Assembly: GCA_963775185.1 (NCBI GenBank)
Contig: CAVZIE010000004.1
Location: 62,001-126,000 of the forward strand
DNA from: JAPSGB01 sp963775185
GTDB lineage: Bacteria; Myxococcota_A; Polyangia; Polyangiales; Polyangiaceae
DNA length: 64,000 bases
Direction of reading: 5' to 3'
Part shown: in pieces, positions 15,046 to 25,179 of the stretch
Numbering within the stretch: position 1 is the first letter of the stretch
Layout: every line of letters starts with the position of its first letter
The notes under the pieces: generated by a model
The model's database searches: none
Told to the model about the DNA's origin: nothing
Seen by the model: the letters and a program-made list of their open reading frames with translations, nothing else
Translations under genes and position numbers: made by a program

Positions 15046-17673
15046 ATGCACCGACGGCCACTCTTCATGCGTGATCCCACGGAGCTAGCAACGACCGAAC
15101 CTGGCGCGGCGCCCGCAGGTTTGACCTCTGCGGAAGTTCTCGCACGTCGAGAACGGGACGGCTGGAACGAGCTGCCCTCCACGCACCGCCGCGGCCTTCT
15201 GGCCAATGTACTTGCGCTCGTTCGTGAGCCGATGACCCTGCTCCTTCTCGTCTGCGGCGGCATCTACATGGCTATCGGCGACAGCCGCGAAGGATTCATG
15301 CTCCTCGGGTTCGTGGTCTTCATCATGGCGCTCACGCTCTTCCAGGAGCGAAAGACCGAGCGGGCGCTCGAGGCGCTCCGCGATTTGGCGAGCCCCCGGG
15401 CGCTCGTCATCCGGGACGGCGAGCGCGTTCGTGTCGCCGGGCGAGAGCTTGTCATCGACAATCTCGTCGTGCTCGCCGAGGGCGATCGCGTACCGGCCGA
15501 CGCCAAGGTGGTGGAAGCGAGCCACCTTGCTACCGACGAATCGCTTGTCACGGGAGAGTCGGTGCCCGTTCGCAAGAGCGTCTGGGATGGTCTCCTCACG
15601 GTCGCGAGGCCCGGCGGCGAAGATCTCCCCTTTATCTACGCCGGAACGCTCGTCACCTCCGGCGCTGGAATCGCGCGGGTGAACGCGACGGGGCCCAGAA
15701 CCGAGATCGGTCGCATCGGCACGGCAATGCAGACGCGTGACGTGCAGGAGACCCCGCTGCAGGCAGAAGCGAAGCGCCTCGTCGTGAAGCTTGCTTGGCT
15801 GGGAGGGCTGCTCTCCACCGTCGCTGCGTTCGGCTACGGCATCGCGAAGCACGACGCGCTCGCGGGCCTTCTCGCCGGCCTGACGTTGGCGATGGCGATC
15901 CTGCCCAACGAGTTCCCGGTCGTCGTCACGATGTTCCTCGCGCTCGGCGCGTGGCGCCTCTCGCGGCGCCGGGTTCTTGCTCGCCGGATCCCCGCCGTGG
16001 AGTCGCTCGGTGCGGTCACCGTGCTGTGCGTCGACAAGACCGGGACGTTGACGGCCAACCGGATGACCGTGAGTCGGATCCTCGCGAACGGAGAGCCCTT
16101 CGATGTCGGTCGTCTCCGTGCGGAATCGCTGCCCGAGTCGATGCACGAGACGGTGGAGTACAGCATTCTCGCGAGCCGCAAGGACCCGTTCGATCCGATG
16201 GAGCGCGCGTTCAAGGAGCTCGGCGAGGGCGAGCTCGCGGGGACCGAGCACCTGCACCCCGACTGGGAGCTCGTGCGCGAGTATCCGCTGACGCGGGAGC
16301 GCCTCGCCGTCGTGCACGTCTGGCGTGCGCCCGGCCACTCACGTCTCGTCGCGTCCGCCAAAGGCGCTCCAGAAGCGCTCGCCGCGCTCTGCGGAATGAC
16401 CGCTGCGGCGCGGGCCCAGATGGAGGAAGGCGTTCGGCGCCTCGCCTCGGACGGCCTGCGCGTCCTCGCGGTCGCGAAGGCGGAGGTCGATGCGTCCACC
16501 GTCACCGACGACCCGAACGCCTTGGCCCTCCAGTTCGCTGGCTTGGTCGGCCTCGTCGATCCCGTGCGCGAGAGCGTACCGGCCGCGGTTGCCCAGTGCC
16601 ACGGCGCAGGGATCCGCGTCGTCATGATCACCGGGGACTATCCCTCGACCGCAGAGGCGATCGCGCGTGAGGCGGGCCTCGACGCAACGCGCGTCATCTC
16701 GGGGCCGGAGCTCGCCGCGATGAGCGACGAGGAGCTGCAGCAGTGCGTTCGCGACACGAGCGTCTTCGCCCGGATGTTGCCCGAGCAAAAGCTGCGGCTC
16801 GTCGATGCGTTTGCGGCCAACGGCGAGATCGTCGGCATGACGGGTGATGGCGTGAATGACGCGCCGGCACTGAAGGCCGCGCACATCGGGATCGCGATGG
16901 GGGCGCGCGGCACCGATGTCGCTCGCGAGGCGGCCGCGGTCGTCCTCCTCGACGACGACTTCGCGTCGCTCGTTCATGGCGTGAGCACGGGACGTCGCAT
17001 CGTCGATAACCTGAAGAAGGCTCTCGCGTACATCCTGGCCGTGCATCTGCCCATCGTCGGGTTGACGCTCGTCCCGATCGCGATGGGTTGGCCGCTGGTG
17101 CTCATGCCGATCCACATCGCGTTCTTGCACCTCGTGATCGATCCCGCGTGCTCGGTGGTCTTCGAGGGGCAACCGGAGGAAGCCGACGTGATGCAGCGGC
17201 CTCCCCGTGATCCGAACGCGCCCATGTTCGGTCGGCGCGTGATCGGCCTGAGCAGCGCGCAAGGGGCCGCCGTGCTTGTCGTCGTCCTCGCCGTCTACTT
17301 CGTGGCGCTTCGCCTGGGTCAGGCCGAAGCCGAGGCGCGCGCGCTCACCTTCGCGACATTCCTGATGGCAAACCTGGCGCTCATCTTCACCAATCGCTCG
17401 TGGACGCATGTCATCGCGTCCTCGTCGCTCAAGGACGTCACCCTCTGGTCGGTGACCGGAGGAGCGCTCGCGTTCCTGGCGCTCGTCATCTACGTCCCGC
17501 CTCTCGCTCAGCTATTTCACTTTGCGGCACTTGGCCTCGTCGACGTCGCCCTGTGCTTCGGGGCGGCGGCGCTGAGCATCACCTGGTTCGAGATCCTCAA
17601 ATGGCGTGGACGTGGCCGCACTACGACGTCGGCCACGCCCGGTCAGTCCGTCGCGCGGGCACGGGTCGGGTGA
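15046..17673 (+). CDS. Cation-transporting P-type ATPase (PNEFP variant)
   Basis: An 875-residue P-type ATPase with DESLVTGES, DKTGTLT and TGDGVNDAPALKAAHIGIAMG, so the catalytic core is complete. Helix 4 reads AILPNEFPVV instead of PEGLP or the PEEFP common in this bacterial subfamily. Helix 6 carries AFLHLVIDPACSVVFEGQPEE, typical of bacterial cation pumps of unknown specificity. An alternative start is ATG 15067. A decayed copy of its N-terminal region lies at 56.7 kb. Transported ion unknown. Confidence 0.92.
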   Translation: MHRRPLFMRDPTELATTEPGAAPAGLTSAEVLARRERDGWNELPSTHRRGLLANVLALVREPMTLLLLVCGGIYMAIGDSREGFMLLGFVVFIMALTLFQERKTERALEALRDLASPRALVIRDGERVRVAGRELVIDNLVVLAEGDRVPADAKVVEASHLATDESLVTGESVPVRKSVWDGLLTVARPGGEDLPFIYAGTLVTSGAGIARVNATGPRTEIGRIGTAMQTRDVQETPLQAEAKRLVVKLAWLGGLLSTVAAFGYGIAKHDALAGLLAGLTLAMAILPNEFPVVVTMFLALGAWRLSRRRVLARRIPAVESLGAVTVLCVDKTGTLTANRMTVSRILANGEPFDVGRLRAESLPESMHETVEYSILASRKDPFDPMERAFKELGEGELAGTEHLHPDWELVREYPLTRERLAVVHVWRAPGHSRLVASAKGAPEALAALCGMTAAARAQMEEGVRRLASDGLRVLAVAKAEVDASTVTDDPNALALQFAGLVGLVDPVRESVPAAVAQCHGAGIRVVMITGDYPSTAEAIAREAGLDATRVISGPELAAMSDEELQQCVRDTSVFARMLPEQKLRLVDAFAANGEIVGMTGDGVNDAPALKAAHIGIAMGARGTDVAREAAAVVLLDDDFASLVHGVSTGRRIVDNLKKALAYILAVHLPIVGLTLVPIAMGWPLVLMPIHIAFLHLVIDPACSVVFEGQPEEADVMQRPPRDPNAPMFGRRVIGLSSAQGAAVLVVVLAVYFVALRLGQAEAEARALTFATFLMANLALIFTNRSWTHVIASSSLKDVTLWSVTGGALAFLALVIYVPPLAQLFHFAALGLVDVALCFGAAALSITWFEILKWRGRGRTTTSATPGQSVARARVG

Positions 17674-17780
17674 TAGTGACGCGTCCGTCAAGCCGATGAG
17701 CGCGCGCTCGGTGCGGCTCGCGAGCTCGGTGCCGCTTCCACGCATGAACCAGGTGCGCTACGCGGGACGGCGGGCAGCGC

Positions 17781-18200
17781 TTGATCGGCGCGACCTCGCA
17801 GAGCCCGTCGCTCCAGGCGCGCTCTCTCGGCGGGAGCACCGTCGTCTACTCGGCGATCATGCTCGAGCTGCCCGACTGGGTGCGGGAGACGTGGAAGAGC
17901 GAGAGCGGCGTCGCGCACTTCGACGGGCCAGATCTGGACGCGGCGCACAAGCGCGTGATGAAGCGCCGCGGCGTCGGGCCCACGCCGATGGTCGTGATGG
18001 GTCGCCGCAGCCTGACTCGCGCGCGACGCAGATCCGCGCGGCTACGAGAAGCGCGCGCGCTTCACGTCGCACTCGACAGCCGTGGATCCCGGCGGCCGCG
18101 TGCGCGCCAAGCACGTCGTGCTGCCCGCCGGGACCATGCACACGCCGGCGATCCTGCTCCAGAGCGGCATCAACCCGCGCGGCCGCGTGGGCGCGACCAT
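17781..18200 (+). pseudogene. GMC-family oxidoreductase remnant
   Basis: Two pieces of a GMC (glucose-methanol-choline/cholesterol oxidase) FAD enzyme in different frames. 17781-18000 reads SLGGSTVVYSAIMLELPDWV. 18038-18200 reads RVRAKHVVLPAGTMHTPAIL then LQSGINPRG, the conserved VVLPAG block near the FAD site. The FAD-binding N-terminus, the middle and the catalytic His region are missing. It opens a 1.8-kb stretch of gene debris behind the P-type ATPase. Confidence 0.6.
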
Positions 18201-18202
18201 GA

Positions 18203-18370
18203 GAGCTTGGCGTTCTGGTCGGCGACCCAGCCGACCGTCACGTTCGAACCGTCGGCTTCGATCTCGAGCCGGCAGTAGTTCGACGCCCAGACTTTGCAGC
18301 GCGACACGTCGTCGTCGAACTCCGATGCCAAGACGAACGGCGCGCACTTGGCCTCCTGGGCGCACGCCAT
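18203..18370 (-). pseudogene. Fragment of an unrecognised Cys-containing protein
   Basis: The minus strand reads ACAQEAKCAPFVLASEFDDD and continues through a CKVWASNYCRLEIEADG segment. It is clearly protein-like, with four Cys, and looks like part of a secreted myxobacterial protein. It has no proper start and is sandwiched between the GMC remnant and the duplicated mosaic. Confidence 0.4.
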
Positions 18371-18394
18371 GTCAGCGTACTCCGCGCACGCCCT

Positions 18395-19566
18395 GGCAAC
18401 GTCCGCACCTTCGGCGCGCGCCCGCCCGGGTACCAGTCAAGGCCAGGACCAGGGCGGCGGACGGAGAATAGAGACGTCTCGCGCGCGGCGTCATGTCTAC
18501 AAGCATAGCGCGTCCGGCCTGCAACGTCGGTCCGGCAGGCTGGAGTGGAGCGCGCTCCGGTGGCCGATCAACGGCGCCGTAACGGAGGCAAGCCGCCGAC
18601 GATGTCGACGCGCGCATCAGCGACTTCACCTTCGACATCGGCGAGCGCATGCGCGTGCCCCAAGACGTGATCGAGCAGGCGCGGGCGTTCGCGCGATCCC
18701 AGGGCAGGCTGGGCGCGGGAGGGCGCGGCGTGTACGAGCAAGTCATCCCATCGCAGCGCGAGAGCGAAGTCCCGGATGCGATCCACCGCATCCTGGACGC
18801 GACGGAGAGCGCGTTCCGGCGCACCGGCTACGCCGCCACGTCGCTACGCGGGATCGCGCTCGAAGCCGGCGTGTCCAAGAGCCTCGTGCTCTACCACTTC
18901 CAGACCAAGGAGCAGCTGTTCGTCATCTGGAAGGAGGGCTCGCACACTTTCGAGCACTTCGGCGACGGCGACATGAAGCGTTGGTTCGACGTCGCACACG
19001 AGAAGCTCCGCACCGTGAACGGCCCGCCGACCTTGCAGTTCTGCTAGCTCAACCTGCGGGCCTACGAGACCTTCCGCGACTCGAACAAGGAGTACCTGCG
19101 TCACCAGGCAGAGCTCGCCCGCAAGCTCGCCGTCGGCGCCCTGCCGCTGGTCCGCGCCATCGGCAACCGCGCGCCGTCGCCTCTGGTCAAGCAACGGGTC
19201 AAGGACCTGCAGGCGACCGCGGACCGGCTGCTGCCGGCGCCGTCGATCACCGTGCGCGCGATCTCCCGTGCCGTCGAGGCCTACGCGACACGGCGCGGCG
19301 AACAGTACGACACGCTCGAGCGTCCGCCCGTGGTCAGCGATCCCGGGGTGCGCTGGTCGTACTACGAGCCCGGCACGGAACCCGTCCGGCGTGGCGCACA
19401 CCGGAGCGTGCCGAGGGCGCGCTTCGCCCGGAAGAAGCTCGGGGTTCCCATCGAAGTGCAGCGGCGGCGCGTGGGAAGCGAAGCGCCGCGGGTGCGCATC
19501 GAAGAACCGCTTGCCGAGGAAAGCCTGGAGGACAAGCGGCACTTGCCGGTGGTCGAAGTGCGGTAG
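18395..19566 (+). repeat. Mosaic duplication: signal peptide + regulator + radical SAM tail
   Basis: Four blocks, all in the same orientation as their counterparts, match other parts of this window at about 95 percent identity by eye. 18395-18590 matches 35180-35376 (5' end and upstream of the MYXO-CTERM gene). 18597-18706 matches 35498-35607. 18705-18924 matches 35792-36011 (TetR N-terminus). 18925-19566 matches 49403-50044 (radical SAM C-terminus). The last junction is in frame, giving a TetR DNA-binding domain fused to LFVIWKEGSHTFEHF. An in-frame TAG at 19045-19047 (GAG in the original) interrupts it. It cannot encode either parent function. Confidence 0.75.
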
Positions 19567-19708
19567 CATCCGCGCGACACGGCGCCAGGTCCTGCTCGAT
19601 CGCCTCGTGCCGATCCCGGTTGGTCACCACGTGAGGCCGCCGCGGCAGCTCCTGGGTGCCGCCGGTGCGCGTTGACGTGCAGACGCATCTCCCTGTATCG
19701 ATGAAGCG

Positions 19709-22259
19709 ATGTCGGTGGACCTGTCATCGCCGACCCGCATCGCGTTGTTGTCGCTCGTGCTGGTCGCGGCGGCGTGCGGCTCGGGATCGTCGGGCAGCGC
19801 CGGTCCGCGCGACGCGGGAGCGGAGTCGAACGCGCAGGACGGCGCGCCGGACCTGGACGCCTGGCCCGCCGCCGACGCGGCGAGCGACGGCGCGAACGGT
19901 GCGGACGCGACCCCTGACGCGACCACCGACGGCGCGCCGCCGGCAGCGCCGGTGCACGGTATCTTCAACGTGCGCGATCACGGCGCGACGGGCGACGGCA
20001 GCGCCGACGACACGGCCGCCGTCAAGGCGACGATCGCCGATGCCGCCGCGGCGGGCGGCGGCATCGTCTACTTCCCCGCGGGACGCTATCGACTCACCGC
20101 GACCCTCTCCATCGGTGCGGCGGTGACGCTCGCGGGCGACGGCTTCAAGACGCCGCCCGCCGCCGCAACCGCGTCGTCGCTCTCGGGCTCGTGGATCATC
20201 GTCGACAAGAGCTTCCTCGACGCGCCGGCGATCAACCTCGGCGGTGCCGGGGCGACGGCGCGCGACCTCGGCATCTTCCACGAGCAGCCGGCGCCGGGTG
20301 CGGGGTGGAAGCCGCGCACGTTCGGCTGGGCGATCGACATGACGTCGCCGGATACGCTCGTGCGTCACATGTGGCTCGAAAATCCGACGCTCGGCATCCA
20401 CGGCACGGGTCGCGTCACGATCGAGAACGTGCAGGGCGAGCCGATCACCACCGGTATCAAGATCGAATACGCGTACGACGTCGTCCGGCTGCGCCGTATC
20501 CGCTTCAACTGGACCGCCGACGGCGCTCCCGTGTGGTCGTCGGATGCGTCGGTCACGAGCCGCCTCGGCACGGCGATCGAGAGCCTGCGCGACGACAACC
20601 CCGAGTTCTACGACGTCAAGGTGAGCGGCTACGCCACCGGCATCCACTTTGGCGAGAACGCCGCGAACGGGGGCAGCCCAGCCGGCCCGACGTCGAAGTT
20701 CTCGCTCGATGGACACCACCGTCGCGAGCGCCGGCCGCTGCGTCACCGTCGACGGCGCGAACACCACCGGCAGGCTGACGCGCTTCTGGGGCAAGGGCTG
20801 CGGCGTGACCGGCTTGTGGTTGCATGCGCCGGGCGCGGTCGTCAGCGCCTCCGATCTGGATCTCGAGCAGATGACGGCCAACGCGGTGCGCGTGGACGCG
20901 GCGGGCGCGGCGTTCCTCGGCAACCAGCTCACCATCACCGACTGGAACACGTCCGGCAGCGGCTTCCCCGCGATCGAGGCCGCCGCGGCGGGTGCCACGG
21001 TGAAGGTCGGGTACTTCAAGACCTTCACCGGAAGCGGGCCCCAGGTCGGCGGCGTGGGCACCGCGGTGGTCGACACCAACGCCGCGGACGCCGCGTACGA
21101 TCTGCGCATCCCGACGCCCACGTCGGTCACCGAGGACGGACTCGAGCCGTTCGACGCGAAGATCGACGTCCTGCAGTACGGCGCGACCGGCGACGGCAAG
21201 ACCGACGACACGGCAGCTATCCAGGCGGCGCTCGCCGCCGCCGACGCGTCGGGCGGCGGCCCGGTCATCGTCCCGGCCGGCGACTATCGCATCAAAGGCT
21301 CGATCAAGGTTCCCGCCGGCGTCGCCCTCGTCGGCATCGGGTGGAACGCGACCGCGGACAAGGGGGCGCGGCTGCTCGTGGACACCGCGAACACCAGCGA
21401 CGCGGTGCAGCTCGGCGACGGCTCCACGCTCCGGTCCATCGGCATGCACTGGGACCAGGGCAACGTCGCCTCCGGCTTCAAGCCGCGCGCGACGTTCGGG
21501 TGGGGCGTCCGCGTCACCGGCACGAACGTCACGGTGCGCGATCTGTTCATGCTCAATCCGACCAAGGGCATCTTCGTGTCGAGCAGCGGCACCGGGCCGG
21601 TGCTGCTGGATCGCGTCGTCGGCAGCCCGCTCTCGGTGGGGCTCCAGGTCGACACGAAGGCCGCGTTGCGCGTCAACGACGTCCATTTCTGGCCGTTCTG
21701 GGGCGTGTGCGCCGGCAGTCCGCCGAACGGCTGCCAGAGCGGGACGTTCGCGTATTTCGTCAACACGCCGAAGGAGGCGAGCGGCGTCGCGTTCCGCTTC
21801 GATCACAGCGTGCACGCGGAGCTGTCGAACGCGTTCTCCATCAGCTACGCAACGGGCCTGCTGCTTGGCCAGAACGGCGCCGGCCAGGTCAACACCGATC
21901 TTCGCGTCTGGAACACCGATCAGGACATCTTCGGCGCGCACGGCTACTCGGTCTCCGGCGCGAACACCCAGGCCACGCTCGCGAACTTCAGCTGTCAGGG
22001 CGACAACGGCACGGACCAGGCGATCACCGGGCTCTGGACCCAGGCGTCGGCGACCGGCGCCAACATCGCCGGCTACAACGGCGACCTGCGCATCTTCACG
22101 GGCAACGCCATCCGCGCCGACGGCGCCGGCGCGAAGATCCTGGTGAACCTCATGCGCCTCGACTCGTGGAACCTGTCCGGCAAGGGCTTCCCCGCTGTCG
22201 AAGGCGCGAGCGGCGCCGCGGCGAGCGCCGGCCCCGAGCATTGGGAGAACGGGAAGTAG
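19709..22259 (+). CDS. Beta-helix (pectate-lyase-3-like) lipoprotein, frameshifted
   Basis: Surface lipoprotein of about 850 residues. The signal peptide ends in the lipobox VAAAC, followed by an Asp/Ala-rich linker. Two homologous pectate_lyase_3 domains follow, each opening with a (V/Q)YGATGDG-type block: FNVRDHGATGDGSADDTAAV and VLQYGATGDGKTDDTAAI. Both carry further right-handed beta-helix repeats. The frame changes by one base at about 20705-20712 within the first domain, where the protein runs smoothly from SKFSLD into DTTVASAGRC. No polysaccharide-lyase catalytic set can be confirmed. A copy of its last 38 codons lies at 25.0 kb. Confidence 0.8.
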
Positions 22260-22270
22260 CGGTCGCGCCG

Positions 22271-22338
22271 CGCGGTTCCGCGCCGCACCAACATCAACCG
22301 GGGATAGGAGGGGATGCCGGTCCGGCGCGGTATCCCCC
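22271..22338. repeat. Two facing palindromic repeat copies
   Basis: A minus copy (22271-22293, CGGTTCCGCGCCGCACC) directly after the beta-helix gene is followed by a plus copy (22312-22338, GGGATGCCGGTCCGGCGCGG). The rest of 22260-22469 shows no gene. The plus copy's ATG at 22314 opens a long upstream extension in frame with the kinase that is unlikely to be translated. Confidence 0.7.
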
Positions 22339-22469
22339 GCTGCGTTCTCTCCCTTCACGTCGCGACTTCCACCCCCTGCCCGAGCGCCGGCAGCTCTTGG
22401 GTCAGGACGTGGCCACGGTGTGAGCGTCGCGCTTGTGCGCGGGGCCGTGCCGCGGGATGCTGTCGAGCG

Positions 22470-24740
22470 GTGGACGATCCGCTTGCTGCAACCATCGTTG
22501 CCCCGGATACGCTACCGCGGGTCGGCGCGACGTTCGCCGGTCGCTATCGCATCGTGGCGCCGCTGGGCGCCGGCGGCATGGGCGCGGTGTTCAAGGCGCA
22601 CGACGAGGAGCTCGACGAGGACATCGCGCTCAAGGTCCTGAGCCACGCGCTGGCAGACAATCCCGAAGCGCTCGGGCGGTTCCGCCGCGAGGTGAAGCTC
22701 GCGCGCCGCGTCACCCACGTCAACGTCGCGCGCACCTACAATCTCGGGGTGCACCAGGGCGCGCCATTCCTCACCATGGAGCTCATCGACGGCGTGCCGC
22801 TGTCGGCGCGCCGCGCCGGCGGCGCGCTCTCGCTCTCGGAGACGTTGCGTATCGGCAGCGAGATTGCACGCGGGCTGGCGGCCGCCCACGCCGCGGACGT
22901 CGTCCATCGCGATCTCAAGCCCGAGAACGTCATGGTCTCCGACGACCGCGTGGTGATCACCGATTTCGGCATCGCGCGCTCGGCGCGGATGGACGGCGAC
23001 GCGCGGATGACGTCGGGGCTCATCGGGACGCCGGCGTACATGGCGCCGGAGCAGGTCGCCGGGCAGCCCCTCGACGGACGGACCGACGTGTACGCGCTGG
23101 GGGTGCTGTTGTTCGAGGCGCTGTGCGGCAAGCTGCCGTTCGAGGCGCCGACGCCGCTGGCGCTGGCCGCGTCGCGTTTGACTACCGAACCGCCGGATCC
23201 GCGGACGCTGGTCCCACGCCTGCCCGCGGCCATCGCCGAGCTTGTCCTGCACATGCTCTCGCGCGCACGCGAAGCGCGGCCAGCGGCGCAGACCGTGCTC
23301 GCGCGACTCGAGACGCTGCGCGGCGAGGCCGCGCCGGTCCTGCCGGGCGTTCCCGCGCAGCCGTCGCGCGCGCGCGCGGCACGCGTGCGCATCGGCGACA
23401 TCGAGGCCAGCGAGCCCCGGGAAATCGAGCTGGCGACGGAGCTTGCGCGCGCGCTCACCGAGTGCGTGCACACGTCGGAGCGGGCCGAGCTCGTGCAGGG
23501 CGACGCGGACCTGCTCTTGGGTGCGTCCGTCCGGGTGCGCCGCGAGCGGGCGCGCGTGCGACTGCGGCTCCAGCGCAGCGGCGTGGACGCGTGGATCACG
23601 AGCGTGGACGGCACGCTGGCGGACGAGTTCGAGCTCGAGGACGCGGTGGTGGCCGCCGTGAGCGGCGCGCTCCGGCAACACGCGCCGGAGCTGGTCACGG
23701 TGGGCACGCGTCTGACGCCGCCGCGCAGCACCCTCGATCGCCTCGACCCCGCGGTGCGCGAGCTGGCCGACGAGGCGATGGTGAAGCTCGACTTGGCGGC
23801 GCTCGACGTGACGCAACTGCAGGGCGCGATGCAGCTCCTGGAGCAGGCTGCGGCGCAAGCGCCGGACGATGCGAGCCTGCAGGGCGCGCTGGCCTTCGCC
23901 CTGGCAAGACGCAGGATGATGACGTTCTCGGCGACCGCGCGTGAGGAATGGGTCCGCGCCGAGGAGCTCTGCTACCGCGCGATCGCCAGCGACGCCGGCA
24001 ATCCGCTCGCGCTCCAGGCGCTCGGCATGTTGCGCTACGTCGACGGCGAGATGCGCGGGGCGGCGCGCGCCCTGCGGGAGGCGCTGACCCGCTCGCCGGA
24101 TCTGGTGGAAGCGAACGCCTATCTCGCCCGGCTGCTCGAAGAGTCCGGCTACGCCGAGCTCGCCCGCGAGCGGATCGCGGTGCTGGAGCGCCTGGCCCCG
24201 AACCGCCCGGAGCCGTTCGTGGTGCGCATGCGCGAGGCCGGATTCAACGGTGACCTGGCAGAGATCGATCGTGAAGCCGCAGAGAGCATCCGGCGCACTG
24301 GCAGTCGGGCCTTCTCGCTCTTGTTGCGCACGCGCATCGCACTGTGGTGGAACGACCGCGAGCGCGTGCGGCGGTGCCTCGCCGACGTCCAGACGCTGGA
24401 CTGGGAGTTTGCCAGGAACGCGATGGAGCCGCTGCTGCGGCTCCAGGTCAGCGACGACACCGCCGACGTGGCGACGATCGAAGGGCTGTTCGCCCACGAT
24501 CTGGTCGAGGGCGCGGGGCGCCGCCGGATGTCGTACGGGCACCAGATGATCGCGGAGTCGTTGCTCTCGCAGGGGCACGTCGCGGCGGCCCTCGCTCACG
24601 TGGAGGCCTCGGCGGCTCTGCCGCTGATCGACGTCGCGTGGCTCGATCGATGTCCGCTGCTGGCGCCGCTGCGCGGTGAGCCGCGCTTCGCGAAAGCACG
24701 CGCGATCGTCACGGCACGCGTCGAAGACATGTGGTCGTGA
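22470..24740 (+). CDS. Ser/Thr protein kinase with C-terminal TPR-like region
   Basis: Hanks-type kinase of 756 residues. Kinase domain about 20-285: glycine loop LGAGGMGAVF, catalytic Lys in IALKVL (about residue 55), catalytic loop HRDLKPEN, DFG in VVITDFGIAR, GTPAYMAPEQ and DVYALGVLLFE. A central alpha/beta domain (about 300-410, ASVRVRRERARVRLRLQ) resembles the TolB_N-like sensor found beside such kinases, followed by TPR-like helical repeats. No membrane helix is seen. GTG 22470 is chosen because the sequence upstream derives from repeat DNA and has no homology. Confidence 0.88.
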   Translation: MDDPLAATIVAPDTLPRVGATFAGRYRIVAPLGAGGMGAVFKAHDEELDEDIALKVLSHALADNPEALGRFRREVKLARRVTHVNVARTYNLGVHQGAPFLTMELIDGVPLSARRAGGALSLSETLRIGSEIARGLAAAHAADVVHRDLKPENVMVSDDRVVITDFGIARSARMDGDARMTSGLIGTPAYMAPEQVAGQPLDGRTDVYALGVLLFEALCGKLPFEAPTPLALAASRLTTEPPDPRTLVPRLPAAIAELVLHMLSRAREARPAAQTVLARLETLRGEAAPVLPGVPAQPSRARAARVRIGDIEASEPREIELATELARALTECVHTSERAELVQGDADLLLGASVRVRRERARVRLRLQRSGVDAWITSVDGTLADEFELEDAVVAAVSGALRQHAPELVTVGTRLTPPRSTLDRLDPAVRELADEAMVKLDLAALDVTQLQGAMQLLEQAAAQAPDDASLQGALAFALARRRMMTFSATAREEWVRAEELCYRAIASDAGNPLALQALGMLRYVDGEMRGAARALREALTRSPDLVEANAYLARLLEESGYAELARERIAVLERLAPNRPEPFVVRMREAGFNGDLAEIDREAAESIRRTGSRAFSLLLRTRIALWWNDRERVRRCLADVQTLDWEFARNAMEPLLRLQVSDDTADVATIEGLFAHDLVEGAGRRRMSYGHQMIAESLLSQGHVAAALAHVEASAALPLIDVAWLDRCPLLAPLRGEPRFAKARAIVTARVEDMWS

Positions 24741-24762
24741 TCGGTCGGCTGCTTCGATTCGC

Positions 24763-24990
24763 TCAGAACAGCCGGCGCGTCTTCTCGTGAGCCAGCGCGG
24801 CCTCGTCGATGTCGATGACGAGCCGGAACCAGTCCATGGGGGGCGCCGGATGCAGCCGCAGCCAGACGCCGTCCGGCACCTCGTGCCTGAAGAGCAAGCT
24901 CGTGTTGATCGAGCCGACGCGCCTTTGCGTCCACCAGGCGAGATCCTTCTGGAGCAGATCGGTCGTCGACTGGCAGTTCGAGCACAACAT
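24763..24990 (-). CDS. Small protein with CxxC motif, unknown function
   Basis: A 75-residue open frame beginning MLCSNCQSTTDLLQKDL and ending near DEAALAHEKTRRLF. The composition is protein-like (Trp, Asp, His; one CxxC) and unlike the flanking shadow frames. It may be the C-terminal part of a longer protein whose 5' part was lost where the duplicated tail at 25000 begins. No family recognised. Confidence 0.4.
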   Translation of the reverse strand: MLCSNCQSTTDLLQKDLAWWTQRRVGSINTSLLFRHEVPDGVWLRLHPAPPMDWFRLVIDIDEAALAHEKTRRLF

Positions 24991-24999
24991 CGTCGTGCG

Positions 25000-25115
25000 G
25001 TGAACCTCGTGCGCCTCGACTCGTGGAACCTGTCGGCAAGGGCTTCCCCGCCGTCGAAGGCGCGAGCGGCGCCGCGGCGAGCACCGGCCCCGAGAATTGG
25101 GAGAACGGGACATAG
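25000..25115 (+). repeat. Duplicated 3' tail of the beta-helix lipoprotein gene
   Basis: Matches 22143-22259 with a one-base deletion and a handful of substitutions, including the terminal block around GASGAAAS and the stop codon. It carries no start. As at its source, a minus-oriented palindromic repeat follows immediately, so the unit appears to have moved as tail plus repeat. Confidence 0.7.
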
Positions 25116-25133
25116 CCGCTGGCGCTGTCCTTT

Positions 25134-25155
25134 CGGTTCCGCGCCGGGCCAACAT
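25134..25155 (-). repeat. Palindromic repeat copy
   Basis: Reads CGGTTCCGCGCCGGGCCAAC plus two bases; minus orientation. It borders the duplicated lipoprotein tail. Confidence 0.7.
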
Positions 25156-25179
25156 GAGCGGCAAGGGGTGTGCACTGAT

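Noticed and set aside
22314..22469. MPVRRGIPR-type openings as a conserved leader peptide family
   Set aside because: The sequence is a palindromic DNA repeat found in both orientations, mostly far from genes; peptide similarity follows from the DNA.
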